64,000 nucleotides of DNA from Gemmatimonadetes bacterium SCN 70-22. Lineage in GTDB: Bacteria; Gemmatimonadota; Gemmatimonadetes; Gemmatimonadales; Gemmatimonadaceae. Every line of letters starts with the position of its first letter. Positions within the stretch are counted from its first letter, which is position 1. The stretch spans positions 95,230 through 159,229 of the forward strand of contig MEDZ01000003.1 of the NCBI GenBank assembly GCA_001724275.1. Direction: 5' to 3'. The notes under the pieces were generated by a model. It was not told where the DNA came from. It did not search any database and worked only from the letters and a program-made list of their open reading frames with translations. Positions 26,547 to 36,020 of this stretch are shown one piece after another. The position numbers and the translations under genes were made by a program.

Positions 26547-26576
26547 GCCGGGGAGCGCCGGGGAGCGCCGGGGAGC
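26547..26576. repeat. Three tandem copies of GCCGGGGAGC
   Basis: Three perfect 10-bp units fill most of the gap between the convergent terC and kinase genes. No hairpin terminator is evident here. Confidence 0.85.
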
Positions 26577-26577
26577 G

Positions 26578-28866
26578 TCAGCCGCGCGGGAGCATCATTC
26601 GGCGCGCCAACGCCTTGAACCGATCCTCGCCGCGTAGCGGGTCGAAGATCGGATTCACGTTGAGATAGACGACCCAACCCCGGCGCTCTGCGTGTGCGCG
26701 CTCGAGCCAGTCGAGGGCCGCTCCTCGGTCGCCGCAGGCCAGATGGGCTGTGGCGATGGCCGTCGACGAGATGTACTCGCGCTTCGCGCGCTCCTCGAGC
26801 GACGCGCGAATCGCGGCGGCTTCCATGTGTTCTCCGGCGCGGTCGAGGGCATAGGCGAGGGCTCCCGCCGTCAGGCTCCCCGCCTCCGGCATGGCCGCGG
26901 CGTCACGCAGCGTCGCAACGGCCTCGGCCGCACGTCCTTCCACGGCCAGCGACAGCCCGAGAATGCGGTATGACTCCTCGGAGGTGGGGTTCATCTCGAT
27001 GGCGCGCTCGAGGTGGTACCGCGCGCGTTCGTAGCGCCGGGAGTAGTAGTACAGCCATCCCACGGTACGCCGGATCGAGACCGACGCCGGATCGAGTTCC
27101 TGCGCCGTGTGTCCTTCGACCAACCCTTCATCGAGCCGGCCGCACGCCGTGAGATAGAACGCGTACCACTGGTGCGCCGTCGGATACCGCGGGTCGAGCT
27201 CGAGGGCGCGACGGAACTCCTCGCCGGCTGCCTGGAATTCCCAGAAGTAGATGAAGAGCGACCACGCCAGCGACGTGTGCGCCTCCGCCAGTCGGTCATC
27301 CAGCCGCAACGCCTCGCGCGCATATTGCACGGCGCGCTCCAGTCCCACGCTGGAGGGGACACTGCGATAGTCGACGTGCAATGCGTAGGCGTCCGCAAGG
27401 CCGGTGTAGGCCAGCGCGTAGCGGGGATCCTCGGCGATAGCGCGCTCGAAGTGCTCGATGGCCTCTCTGGTGGCGGCATCAGTGCGCTGGTTCATCGACC
27501 ACCGTCCCCGCAGGTAATGCCCGTAGGCGGCGACACTGTCCGTCCCGCGCTTGGGTGCGGGATCGCCGAGCTCGGCGAGCCAGGTTGCGCGCAGGGTGGT
27601 CACGATCGTCCGCGCGAGCTCGTCCTGCACGGCAAAGACATCCCTGACGTCACGGTCGTAGCGTTGCGACCAGAGGAGGCGTCCGTCGTCCGTCGCCGTG
27701 AGCTGTGCGGTGACGCGTAGGCGGTCGCCGTGGCGTCGCACACTTCCCTCGAGCACGACCGAGACACCCAGAAGGGCACCAATCGCGCGCACGTCGAGCG
27801 AGCGACCCTTGAGGGCAGAGACCGACGTCCGAGAGGCGACGCGCAGCGAGCCGATCTTGGTGAGGGCGTCGACCAATTCGTCGGTGATGCCATCGCTCAG
27901 GTATTCGTTGTCGGGGTCCGGGCTGGCGTTGACGAAGGGGAGAACGGCGATACTCTGGGCGGCTCGGCGCGCCAGGGCGCGCCGGAACCCGCTGGGGGCG
28001 TCGACCGCGATCTCGTTCGACATGGCGAGCACGAACTCTCCGGGCGAGGCGAACCGGTGCGACGGTTCCTTGGCCAGCGCTCGCGTCACCGCTGCTTCGA
28101 GCGCGCGGGGCGCGTCCGGCCTGGACGGGCGGAGGAGAGGCGGATCTTCGGTTACGTGGCGCATCATGACTGACTGCGGCGATCCCCCCACGAAGGGGGG
28201 GTGGCCAACGAGCATCTCGTAGACCACGGCGGCAAGGCTGTAAACGTCGCTGGCGGCGCCGATATCGCGATCTCCCGCCGCCTGCTCGGGGCTCATGTAT
28301 GCCGGCGTTCCGAGCACGAGCCCCGGCGAGGTCACCTCTCCCGATACGCGGGCGTCGCGCGCCGTTGTCTCCACCAGCGCGCAGGCGCGCGCCACACCGA
28401 AGTCGGTGAGCAGTGCCATGCCAACGGCGAAGAGGATGTTTTCCGGCTTGACGTCGCGATGCACGAACCCTGCGTGATGGGCATGGTCGAGCGCTGCTCC
28501 GACTTCGTGCGCGATGCGAAGGGCCTCCTCGAGGGCGAGGGGGCCCCGCTTGAGCAGTCGCTCACGCAGCGATCCGCCGCGCAGGTACGGCGTGACGTAA
28601 TACAGGAGTCCGTCGGCCTCGCCGGAGTCGATCAGGGGGACGACGTGTGGGTGGGCGAGCCGGGCGACGATCCCGATCTCGCGCAGGAAGCGCTCGGGGC
28701 CAAGCGAAGCCGCAAGGTCGGGACGGAGCACCTTGATGGCGACGGCGCGCCGATGCTTCCGCTCCTCGGCGAGATAGACCTTGGCCATCCCGCCGCGGCC
28801 GAGCTCGCGCTCGACCACATAACGAGCCGCCAGGGCATGCGACGATCTCACGGCCTCGTCGAGCAT
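26578..28866 (-). CDS. Serine/threonine protein kinase with TolB-like and TPR regions
   Basis: A 762-residue protein. The kinase domain (about 15-275) is complete: glycine loop LGRGGMAKVYLAEE, ATP lysine in AVAIKVL, catalytic HRDVKPENIL, metal-binding TDFGVARA and the SPEQAAGDRDI activation segment. Next comes a region (about 305-430) starting SIAVLPFVNASPDPDNEYLSDGITDELVDAL, the TolB/FlgO-like fold often fused to such kinases, then TPR repeats to the end (for example AIEHFERAIAEDPRYALAYTGLADAYA). Unlike many relatives it has no transmembrane segment between kinase and sensor, so it is probably cytoplasmic. Substrates unknown. Confidence 0.93.
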   Translation of the reverse strand: MLDEAVRSSHALAARYVVERELGRGGMAKVYLAEERKHRRAVAIKVLRPDLAASLGPERFLREIGIVARLAHPHVVPLIDSGEADGLLYYVTPYLRGGSLRERLLKRGPLALEEALRIAHEVGAALDHAHHAGFVHRDVKPENILFAVGMALLTDFGVARACALVETTARDARVSGEVTSPGLVLGTPAYMSPEQAAGDRDIGAASDVYSLAAVVYEMLVGHPPFVGGSPQSVMMRHVTEDPPLLRPSRPDAPRALEAAVTRALAKEPSHRFASPGEFVLAMSNEIAVDAPSGFRRALARRAAQSIAVLPFVNASPDPDNEYLSDGITDELVDALTKIGSLRVASRTSVSALKGRSLDVRAIGALLGVSVVLEGSVRRHGDRLRVTAQLTATDDGRLLWSQRYDRDVRDVFAVQDELARTIVTTLRATWLAELGDPAPKRGTDSVAAYGHYLRGRWSMNQRTDAATREAIEHFERAIAEDPRYALAYTGLADAYALHVDYRSVPSSVGLERAVQYAREALRLDDRLAEAHTSLAWSLFIYFWEFQAAGEEFRRALELDPRYPTAHQWYAFYLTACGRLDEGLVEGHTAQELDPASVSIRRTVGWLYYYSRRYERARYHLERAIEMNPTSEESYRILGLSLAVEGRAAEAVATLRDAAAMPEAGSLTAGALAYALDRAGEHMEAAAIRASLEERAKREYISSTAIATAHLACGDRGAALDWLERAHAERRGWVVYLNVNPIFDPLRGEDRFKALARRMMLPRG

Positions 28867-28940
28867 CGTTCATCCCTTGTTCAAGACGAGGCGCCGCACG
28901 GTGCGCCCCGGATCGTGTCGACCTTCCAGGCGGATCTCGG

Positions 28941-30308
28941 CTATGGCTGCACCCGAGCGTCGCCGACCAGGAAGTCGACGGCGACGCTGGACATGAGGCG
29001 CACGCCGATGGGCAGGGCGGCCTCGTCTGCGAAGAACAACGGTGAGTGATTGGACGCGACGGTGCGCGGATCGCGATCGCTCGGGGTGACGCCGAGGCCG
29101 AAGAAGAATCCCGGGACCTTCTCGAGGTAGCGGGAGAAATCCTCGCCCGCGGTGCCGGGCTGGGACTCGTAGAGCTGGTCCGCTCCCACCACGCGCTGCA
29201 GCGACGGCGCCATCCGGCGGGCGAGGGCGGCGGAGTTCATCGTCACGGGGTACCCCAGCTCGATGTGGACCTCCGCCGTGGCCCCTGCGCTCTGGGCAAT
29301 GGACTCCGCGGTACGCGTCAGGCGCTGGTGGATGTCGGTGCGCATGGCCGCGTCGAGCGTGCGAATGGTGCCGATCATCCACGCGCTGTCAGGAATGATG
29401 TTCTCGCGCAACCCGGCATGGAAGGCACCGACCGTCAGGACGGCCGGCGCGGTGACGAGGTTGGACTGGCGACTAATGATCGTCTGCAACCCGAGGACGA
29501 TCTGTGATCCGACGACGATGGGGTCGATCCCCGCCGAGGGGTAGGCGCCATGCGTCTGCCGGCCGCGCACGACGATGCGGAATTGGTCGGCGGCGGCCGC
29601 GATCGCGCCGGGACGCCAGCCGACGCTCCCCAGGCGCCCCGGACCGACGTGCAGACCGAAGATGGCATCGACCTTCGGGTTCTCGAGCACGCCGGCCTCG
29701 ATCATCGGGCCCGCGCCGCCCACCGGCGGTGCCTCCTCTGCCGGCTGGAAGATGAACTTGACGGTTCCCGGAAGCTGCGCCCTCATCCCCGCGAGGACCT
29801 CAGCGGTCCCCATCAGGATGGCCACGTGGTTGTCGTGCCCGCAGGCGTGCATGACACCCGTCTCCTGACCGTTGTAGACGGCGCGCACCGTGCTCTTGAA
29901 GGGGAGGTCGACCAGCTCGGTCACCGGGAGGGCGTCCATGTCGGCTCGTAGGGCGACGACCGGGCCGGGCTTGCCGCCGCGCAGGATGCCGAGCACTCCG
30001 TTCCCCCCGACTCCCGTCTGCACCTCGATCCCCAGCGCCCGCAGGTGATCGGCGACGAGCCGTGCGGTTCGCACCTCCTGGAACGACAGCTCGGGGTGCT
30101 GATGGATGTCGCGCCTCCATGCGACGACCTTCTCCTCGATGTCGAGGGCCTTGCGGTCTATGACGGAGTGGAGGCGGGCGAGCTCGGTCGACTGCGCGAC
30201 GCTCGCGACGGGCGATGCCAGGAGCATCGCGAACACAGCGATGGGAAGGAGGCGGAGCAGGGACGGCACCATGTGGGCAGTGCTGGCAGGTAGGGACGAG
30301 GGGTGCAT
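28941..30308 (-). CDS. M20 family amidohydrolase (hippurate hydrolase-like), exported
   Basis: A 455-residue M20D metallopeptidase of the IAA-amino-acid/N-acyl-amino-acid hydrolase group. A signal peptide (hydrophobic LLPIAVFAMLLASPVASVAQ) precedes the mature enzyme. Motifs: RRDIHQHPELSFQE, VALRADMDALPV, HACGHDNHVA (metal ligands), QPAEEAPPVGGAGPMI (catalytic Glu pair) and GTAGEDFSRYLEKVPGFFFGLG. It should cleave an amide bond of an N-acylated amino acid or peptide in the periplasm. The first ATG (MHPSSLP) is used; an internal ATG 12 codons later is equally plausible. Confidence 0.92.
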   Translation of the reverse strand: MHPSSLPASTAHMVPSLLRLLPIAVFAMLLASPVASVAQSTELARLHSVIDRKALDIEEKVVAWRRDIHQHPELSFQEVRTARLVADHLRALGIEVQTGVGGNGVLGILRGGKPGPVVALRADMDALPVTELVDLPFKSTVRAVYNGQETGVMHACGHDNHVAILMGTAEVLAGMRAQLPGTVKFIFQPAEEAPPVGGAGPMIEAGVLENPKVDAIFGLHVGPGRLGSVGWRPGAIAAAADQFRIVVRGRQTHGAYPSAGIDPIVVGSQIVLGLQTIISRQSNLVTAPAVLTVGAFHAGLRENIIPDSAWMIGTIRTLDAAMRTDIHQRLTRTAESIAQSAGATAEVHIELGYPVTMNSAALARRMAPSLQRVVGADQLYESQPGTAGEDFSRYLEKVPGFFFGLGVTPSDRDPRTVASNHSPLFFADEAALPIGVRLMSSVAVDFLVGDARVQP

Positions 30309-30409
30309 TCGTGAGGGCGCTCCCTCAAGTTAGAGCAGTCATTCCCCGGGGCGCGAGCGCCGGCGCCGGCTCGTCCACCGGTCCAGCCCGGTACCGTCAC
30401 CTGTCCAGG

Positions 30410-32632
30410 ATGCACGTATTGGCCCTCTTCCTCGCCTCCCAGTTCGCCGCGGTGCAGGATCCGCGCGCTGGCGCCGGCGACTCGATCTACGCCTCCGCAT
30501 CGGTGCGCGCGCTGGTGAGCGAGGCGGCGCGACTGAATCGTCGCGTGCCCGAGACGCTCGCGGGCTATCGGGCCTCGGCGGAGAGCGAGATGGCGATCAT
30601 CGCCCGGCGGAGCGAGGGGCATGAAGGGGTCGTCTCGATCGAGCAGACCCGGAACGAGGTGCGCTGGGCCCGTCCAGGCGCGTACGAGCAGCACGTCGTC
30701 GGGTATCGCGCCGAGTCCATGGGCCTGCAGTTCTCATCGCTTTCCTACTTTCGGCAGGCGTGGACGGTGCCCGTGCTGTACGGGAACCGACTCACGCTCC
30801 TGTTCGGGCGCGACACGACGCGCCAGGGCCGTGGAGGAAGTCGCAGGCCGCAACGCCTGGTCGCGGTGCACCCACTCGCGGACGACCGTGACCGGATCTA
30901 TCGCTTTTCCGGGGGAGACACCCTGGTGCGGCTGCGCGTGGATGGTCGAGAGATCCCGATCGTGCGCATCGTGGCCGAGCCCAGGGGAGAGGTACCCGAG
31001 GGAGTGATCGCATTCCAGGGAGAGCTCGACCTGGACGCTTCGCGGCACGTGCTGGTGCGCATGCGCGGCCAATTCGTCCGTCATCGCCCGCCGCCCTCAC
31101 TGGCGGGTCGTCTCGCCGCGTTGGGCCGGGTCGAGGTGGTGGCCTACCTGGAGCTGGAGAATGGGGAGGTCGCGGGGCGGTACTGGCTCCCGACGTACCA
31201 GCGCTTCGAGGCGCAGCTGGGAGTCACGGCGGCGACGGCGTCGCGCTCGGTATTCCGCATCATCACGCGATTCCGCGACCATCGCGTGGTGGAGTCATCG
31301 CTGGCCGAGGCGGCTGACACGCTGGTCGCGCAACCGTTCGCCCTGACCTACGCGACCCCGGATAGCCTGGCCCGGGACGCTGGCTGGCGCACGGCGATCG
31401 GCGACGCGACCGGGAGCGTCCACAGCGACGACTTCAACGACATTGGCCCAGACGCATGGCGCCCGACCGGACGCCCGCTCCTGGTCTGGCGGGTGCAACG
31501 CGTCATGGACGCCGTGCACTTCAACCGTGTCGAGGGGCTGTACACCGGGTATGGCGCGGAGTGGCGACTCCGCGACGCCGTTCCCGGGCTCGTCGTGCGC
31601 GGAAACGCGGGATGGGCCTGGCGAGAGTCAACGCTTCGGGGGCGCGTGGGAGGAGACTGGGTGCGCGGTGCCAACACCTACATCGTGAGAGCAGGGCGCA
31701 CGCTCGACATCACGAACGACTTCCGGCAGGTGTTCGACAGCGGGAGCATCGTGGGGCCGCTGTTCACCTCGGACAACTACGATTATGTCGACCGCCGGCT
31801 GGCGGCGCTTGGCTACTGGCGGCAGCTGGGGAAGGGGCGCACCGCGATCCTGCGGCTGGAGACGGGGCCGGCCAGCGATCGCATGGTGCGGCGGAGGGTG
31901 TCTCACGGCCTGTTCACGGGCGATTCGGCCTTTCGCGAGAACCGCGGCGTGCGCGAAGGGAACTACTGGCGGTCCTGGGGATCGCTGGAGTGGCACCCTG
32001 ACGTGAGCGCAGAGTTCGTGCGAAGCGGCATCGGTGGACGCGTGAGTGCCGAGGTGGCGCGGGGCTCGCTGCGCTATGCGCGCCTGGAGGGGCGACTGAC
32101 TGCGCGGAAGAGCGCGGGACGGTGGACGGTCGCGGCGCGCAGCGACGTCGGCACGGTCCTGGGCTCCTCGCCGCCGCCGCAGCAGCTCTTCGAGCTCGGC
32201 CGGTCCCAGCATCTCCCCGGCTATCGCTACAAGGAGTTTGCGGGAACCGAGGCGGCGCAGGCACGTGCCCTGCTCATGTACCGACTGGGCGTGATGCAGT
32301 CGCCGATTCGCGTGCGGCGCTGGTACTTTCCGCCCATTGCCCCAGCACTGGCGGCAGGGGTTCAGAGCGGATGGACGCAGGTACGAGGGGCGGGCGGATG
32401 GGCGGCGATGCGCGAGCTCGGGTGGAGTGGGGAGGGACCGGCGCCGTCGAGTGCCGGGGACACCGGCGGCTCGCCTACCACGCGATCGCCGTCGCGCACG
32501 ACGGGAGGGGTGCGAACTTCGGTGACCCTGGGCATGCGTTTCTTCGGAGGCGCCGTGGGAGCGGGCTTTGCACGGGCGGTCGACCGAGGATCGAAGTGGG
32601 GACTCCTCTTCGACTTCTCGCAAGGGTTCTGA
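30410..32632 (+). CDS. Outer-membrane beta-barrel protein, DUF5686/surface-antigen-like
   Basis: A 740-residue exported protein. A short hydrophobic leader (MHVLALFLASQFAAVQ) is followed by an N-terminal soluble part and then many alternating amphipathic strands rich in Tyr, Trp and Arg. The C-terminal third resembles the BamA/TamA surface-antigen barrel: LFELGRSQHLPGYRYKEFAG, then the final strands VTLGMRFFGGAVGAGFARAV and GLLFDFSQGF, ending in Phe as outer-membrane proteins do. This matches the DUF5686-type architecture. The ATG at 30410 is chosen because upstream residues show no signal or similarity. Cargo or partner is unknown. Confidence 0.78.
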   Translation: MHVLALFLASQFAAVQDPRAGAGDSIYASASVRALVSEAARLNRRVPETLAGYRASAESEMAIIARRSEGHEGVVSIEQTRNEVRWARPGAYEQHVVGYRAESMGLQFSSLSYFRQAWTVPVLYGNRLTLLFGRDTTRQGRGGSRRPQRLVAVHPLADDRDRIYRFSGGDTLVRLRVDGREIPIVRIVAEPRGEVPEGVIAFQGELDLDASRHVLVRMRGQFVRHRPPPSLAGRLAALGRVEVVAYLELENGEVAGRYWLPTYQRFEAQLGVTAATASRSVFRIITRFRDHRVVESSLAEAADTLVAQPFALTYATPDSLARDAGWRTAIGDATGSVHSDDFNDIGPDAWRPTGRPLLVWRVQRVMDAVHFNRVEGLYTGYGAEWRLRDAVPGLVVRGNAGWAWRESTLRGRVGGDWVRGANTYIVRAGRTLDITNDFRQVFDSGSIVGPLFTSDNYDYVDRRLAALGYWRQLGKGRTAILRLETGPASDRMVRRRVSHGLFTGDSAFRENRGVREGNYWRSWGSLEWHPDVSAEFVRSGIGGRVSAEVARGSLRYARLEGRLTARKSAGRWTVAARSDVGTVLGSSPPPQQLFELGRSQHLPGYRYKEFAGTEAAQARALLMYRLGVMQSPIRVRRWYFPPIAPALAAGVQSGWTQVRGAGGWAAMRELGWSGEGPAPSSAGDTGGSPTTRSPSRTTGGVRTSVTLGMRFFGGAVGAGFARAVDRGSKWGLLFDFSQGF

Positions 32633-32699
32633 CGCGCGAACCCATCAGTGCACGATCGGTGACCGAAGGGTGCGTCATGGGCGGCGACTCGGCCACGGC

Positions 32700-34601
32700 T
32701 CACATCCCGCTGGCGATGCGTTCCAACTCCTCCCAGCGAGCCATGGCCGCTGCGAGCGCGTCGTCGACTGCGGCAAGCCGGGCCTTCGCAGTCGCGACGC
32801 CGGCACCGTCGCGCAGCACGGTGGGATCGGCGAGGCGCCCATAGAGGGCCGTTCTTTCCTGCTCCAGGGCGTCGATGTGTTCGGGGAGCGTGTCCAGTTC
32901 CTTCTGTTCCTTGAAGGAGAGCTTCCGCGGCTTGTCGCGGCGCCGTGCTGCGGGCGGCGAGGGAGAGTTGGCCGCCGGCTTGGGGGCAGGAGGAGGGTTT
33001 GCCGGTGCCGGGCGCTGGCGGACCCAGTCGGAATAGCCGCCCGCGAACTCCCCCACCACTCCCCTCCCCTGCATGACCAGCGTGCTGGTGACGACGTGGT
33101 CGAGGAAGGCACGATCGTGACTCACGACGAGGAGCGTCCCGCTGAAGTCGAGGAGGAGCTCCTCCAGGAGGTCGAGCGTCTCGATGTCGAGGTCGTTCGT
33201 GGGTTCGTCGAGCGCCAGGACATTGAAGGGGCGCGTGAAGAGGCGCGCGAGCAGGAGACGATTGCGCTCACCGCCCGAAAGGGCGCGCACCGGCGTCCGC
33301 GCGCGTTCGGGCGTGAAGAGAAAGTCCTGCAGGTAGCCATGCACGTGTCGTGGCCCGGCGGCAAGCCGCACGAAGTCGGCGCCATCGGCGATGCTGTCGA
33401 AGACGGTTCGGTCGGGATCGAGCGCCTCGCGCAGCTGGTCGAAGTAGGCGACCTGCAAGCCCGATCCGTGTCGTACCGTGCCGCTGCCGGGGGTGAGCTC
33501 ACCCAGGAGCAAACGCAGGAGCGTGGTCTTGCCGGAGCCATTGGGGCCGACGAGCCCGACGCGATCGCCCCGCATGATGGTGGCGGAGAAATCGCGCACG
33601 ATGGTGCGTTCGCCGTGGGCAAAACAGACGTCACGCGCCTCGACCACGAGGCGTCCTGATCGCTCGGCCTCCTGTGCGGCGAGCTTGGCGGTTCCCGTGC
33701 GATCGCGGCGCTCACCGCGCTCGCGCCGCATCGACTCGAGGGCGCGCACGCGACCCTCATTCCGGGTTCGCCGCGCCTGGATGCTGGTGCGAATCCATCG
33801 CTCCTCGATGGCGAGCCTGCGGTCGAACTCGTCCCACGCCTTCTGCTCCACCTCGAGCGCTGCGTCCTTGCGCGCGAGATACGTGTCGTAGTCGCTACCC
33901 CAGTCGTACAGGCGCCCGCGGTCCAGTTCGAGGATGCGTGTGGCGAGTCGCCGGAGGAAGGCGCGGTCGTGGGTCACGAAGAGGAGGGTGATGCCGCGCT
34001 CGATCAGGTAGCCTTCCATCCACTCGATCGCCTCGATGTCGAGGTGATTCGTCGGCTCGTCCAGCAGGAGGAGGTCGGGCTGCCTGACGAGGGCGCGCGC
34101 CAGCAGCGCCTGTCGCTTGCGCCCGCCGCTCGCGTCGGCAAACCGGGCGTCGGGATCGAGGGCGAGATGCTGGAGCACCGTCGCGACCCGGGTGTGCAGC
34201 TGCCAGGCGTCGGCGACGTCGAGGGCATGATGCAGCCGATCGAGCGCCTTCAGGTTGGCTGGCGAAGGATCGACGCCGACGCGCAGCGACGCCTCGTGAT
34301 ATCGGGAGAGCAACCTTCCATCGTCGCCCAGCCCCTCGGCGACGATCTCGAACATGGAGCCGTCGAGCATGTCGGGAACGTCCTGCTCCAGGCGCGCGAT
34401 ACTCACCCCGCCCTGTCGCACGATGTCTCCCGCGTCGGGGAGGACCGTTCCGTCGAGGAGCTTCATCAGCGTGCTCTTCCCCGCCCCGTTTCGACCAAGC
34501 AGGCAGACGCGCTCGCCGCGCTCGATGGAGAAGGACGCCCCGTCGAGTATGGGCGGCCCACCGAATGCGATGGTGACGGACTGGAAGGAGACGAGGGACA
34601 C
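32700..34601 (-). CDS. ABC-F family ATPase (Uup)
   Basis: A 633-residue soluble twin-ABC protein. Domain 1 has GRNGAGKSTLMKLLDG and a degenerate signature ASGGRKRQALLARAL; domain 2 has GPNGSGKTTLLRLLLG and LSGGERNRLLLARLF. Both LLLDEPTNHLDIE and LALDEPTNDLDIE Walker B motifs are intact. The C-terminus (after a Pro-rich linker near 530) is a coiled coil starting KPRKLSFKEQKELDTLPEHID, the hallmark DNA-binding domain of Uup. The GTG at 34601 (VSLVSFQSVTIAFGG) fits the family start better than the longer frame. Confidence 0.92.
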   Translation of the reverse strand: MSLVSFQSVTIAFGGPPILDGASFSIERGERVCLLGRNGAGKSTLMKLLDGTVLPDAGDIVRQGGVSIARLEQDVPDMLDGSMFEIVAEGLGDDGRLLSRYHEASLRVGVDPSPANLKALDRLHHALDVADAWQLHTRVATVLQHLALDPDARFADASGGRKRQALLARALVRQPDLLLLDEPTNHLDIEAIEWMEGYLIERGITLLFVTHDRAFLRRLATRILELDRGRLYDWGSDYDTYLARKDAALEVEQKAWDEFDRRLAIEERWIRTSIQARRTRNEGRVRALESMRRERGERRDRTGTAKLAAQEAERSGRLVVEARDVCFAHGERTIVRDFSATIMRGDRVGLVGPNGSGKTTLLRLLLGELTPGSGTVRHGSGLQVAYFDQLREALDPDRTVFDSIADGADFVRLAAGPRHVHGYLQDFLFTPERARTPVRALSGGERNRLLLARLFTRPFNVLALDEPTNDLDIETLDLLEELLLDFSGTLLVVSHDRAFLDHVVTSTLVMQGRGVVGEFAGGYSDWVRQRPAPANPPPAPKPAANSPSPPAARRRDKPRKLSFKEQKELDTLPEHIDALEQERTALYGRLADPTVLRDGAGVATAKARLAAVDDALAAAMARWEELERIASGM

Positions 34602-34771
34602 GGGAGAGGGGCAGAAGACGAGAAGACGAGCAGACGAGAAGTGGGGCGTGTCGTCGGCTCGAGTTGCGAAGATACAGCCGGACGGGCGGTTGCCGGCGTG
34701 CGAGGGGACCGATTGCTTTCGGGTGCGGTGAACGCCCGACGTACGTGCCACCTCCTGAAGCCCCACTTCCG

Positions 34772-36004
34772 ATGCCCGACACGCCGCCGGCTCACGTTCC
34801 CCACGGGGGCCATGTGCCCCACGGGGCCCACATCGCCAACCGAGTGCGACTCACCGACCCGTTCTACGCCGTCGCCATCTTCCGCGAGGCGATGGAGCTG
34901 GCGCGAGATGGGCGGACCATCTTCATGTCGGTCGGGGAACCGGACTTCCCCACCCCGGAACGGGTGGTGGAGTCCGCGGTGGCGGCGCTGCGGCGCGGTG
35001 AGACGCATTACACGGTTCCCATGGGGATTCCCGAACTGCGCCGTGCGATCGCGGCGCAGTACCGCGAACGCTACGGCATCGAGGTCCCGTCCGAGCGAAT
35101 CATGGTCACCGTGGGGGCGTCCGGAGCGCTGACGCTCACGTTCGGCGTCCTCGCCGAGCCGGGCGACGAGTTCATCATGGCCGATCCCGGGTACCCGTCG
35201 AACCGGGCACTGATGACCTTCTGCGGCGCGACTCCCCGCCTCGTCCCCGTGGGCGCGGCCGAGCGATTCCAACTGACGGCGGAGCTCGTGGACCGACACT
35301 GGTCCCCGAAGACGCGCGGGGTGCTGGTCGCCTCGCCGGCAAACCCGACGGGGACGACGATTCCCGATGGAGAGTTGCGTGCCATCCACGAGGTGGTGCG
35401 CGCCCGGGGCGGGACGCTCATCGTCGACGAGATCTACCACGGGCTGACCTACGACACGCACCCGCAGACCGGGGCGGCGCTGGGCGACGATGTCTTCATC
35501 GTCAACTCCTTCTCGAAGTTCCACTGCATGACCGGGTGGCGCCTGGGGTGGATGGTCGTGCCCGAGCCGTACCTGGATGCCGTGGAGCGCCTGTCGCAGC
35601 ACCTGTTCATCGCGCCACCGGCACCATCGCAGTGGGCGGCGGTCGCGGCGCTGGAGCCGGAGAGCATCGCGATCTACGACCGGCAGCGCGCGGAGCTGCA
35701 TCGTCGGCGCGATTTCGTCGTGCCGGCGCTGGCCGCGCGCGGGCTGGAGGTGGCGTGCACGCCGGACGGTGCCTTCTACGTGTACGTGAACTGCAGCGCG
35801 TATACGAACGATTCCTGGCAGTTCGTCCGCGACCTCCTGCATGCCACCGGGGTGGCGGTGACGCCGGGTCGAGACTTCGGACGACACCGCGCCAACGAGT
35901 TCCTCCGGCTGTCGTACACGGCGCCCATCGGGGAGTTGGAGGAGGCGCTGGGGCGCATCGCCGCGTTCCTGGACGGCAGGAGGCGGGAAGGGAGTACTCG
36001 TTAG
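34772..36004 (+). CDS. PLP-dependent aminotransferase, class I/II
   Basis: A 410-residue fold-type I aminotransferase. The ATG at 34772 starts MPDTPPAHVPHGGHVPHG, a His/Pro/Gly-rich tail before the conserved core. Markers: SVGEPDFPTP near the start, GASGALTLTFGVLAEPGDE, ADPGYPSNRAL, SPANPTGTTIP, DEIYHGLTYD (the Asp that holds the pyridine nitrogen) and NSFSKFHCMTGWRLGWMV, in which the Lys forms the Schiff base. The arginine near the end (RLSYTAPI) would bind the substrate carboxylate. Similar to aspartate/alanine-type aminotransferases; the exact substrate is unknown. It is convergent with murB, 16 bases apart. Confidence 0.92.
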   Translation: MPDTPPAHVPHGGHVPHGAHIANRVRLTDPFYAVAIFREAMELARDGRTIFMSVGEPDFPTPERVVESAVAALRRGETHYTVPMGIPELRRAIAAQYRERYGIEVPSERIMVTVGASGALTLTFGVLAEPGDEFIMADPGYPSNRALMTFCGATPRLVPVGAAERFQLTAELVDRHWSPKTRGVLVASPANPTGTTIPDGELRAIHEVVRARGGTLIVDEIYHGLTYDTHPQTGAALGDDVFIVNSFSKFHCMTGWRLGWMVVPEPYLDAVERLSQHLFIAPPAPSQWAAVAALEPESIAIYDRQRAELHRRRDFVVPALAARGLEVACTPDGAFYVYVNCSAYTNDSWQFVRDLLHATGVAVTPGRDFGRHRANEFLRLSYTAPIGELEEALGRIAAFLDGRRREGSTR

Positions 36005-36020
36005 GTGCGCCTCCCCGCGC

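Noticed and set aside
26547-26576. CRISPR-like or satellite repeat
   Set aside because: Three adjacent 10-bp units without spacers; simple slippage is enough to explain it.
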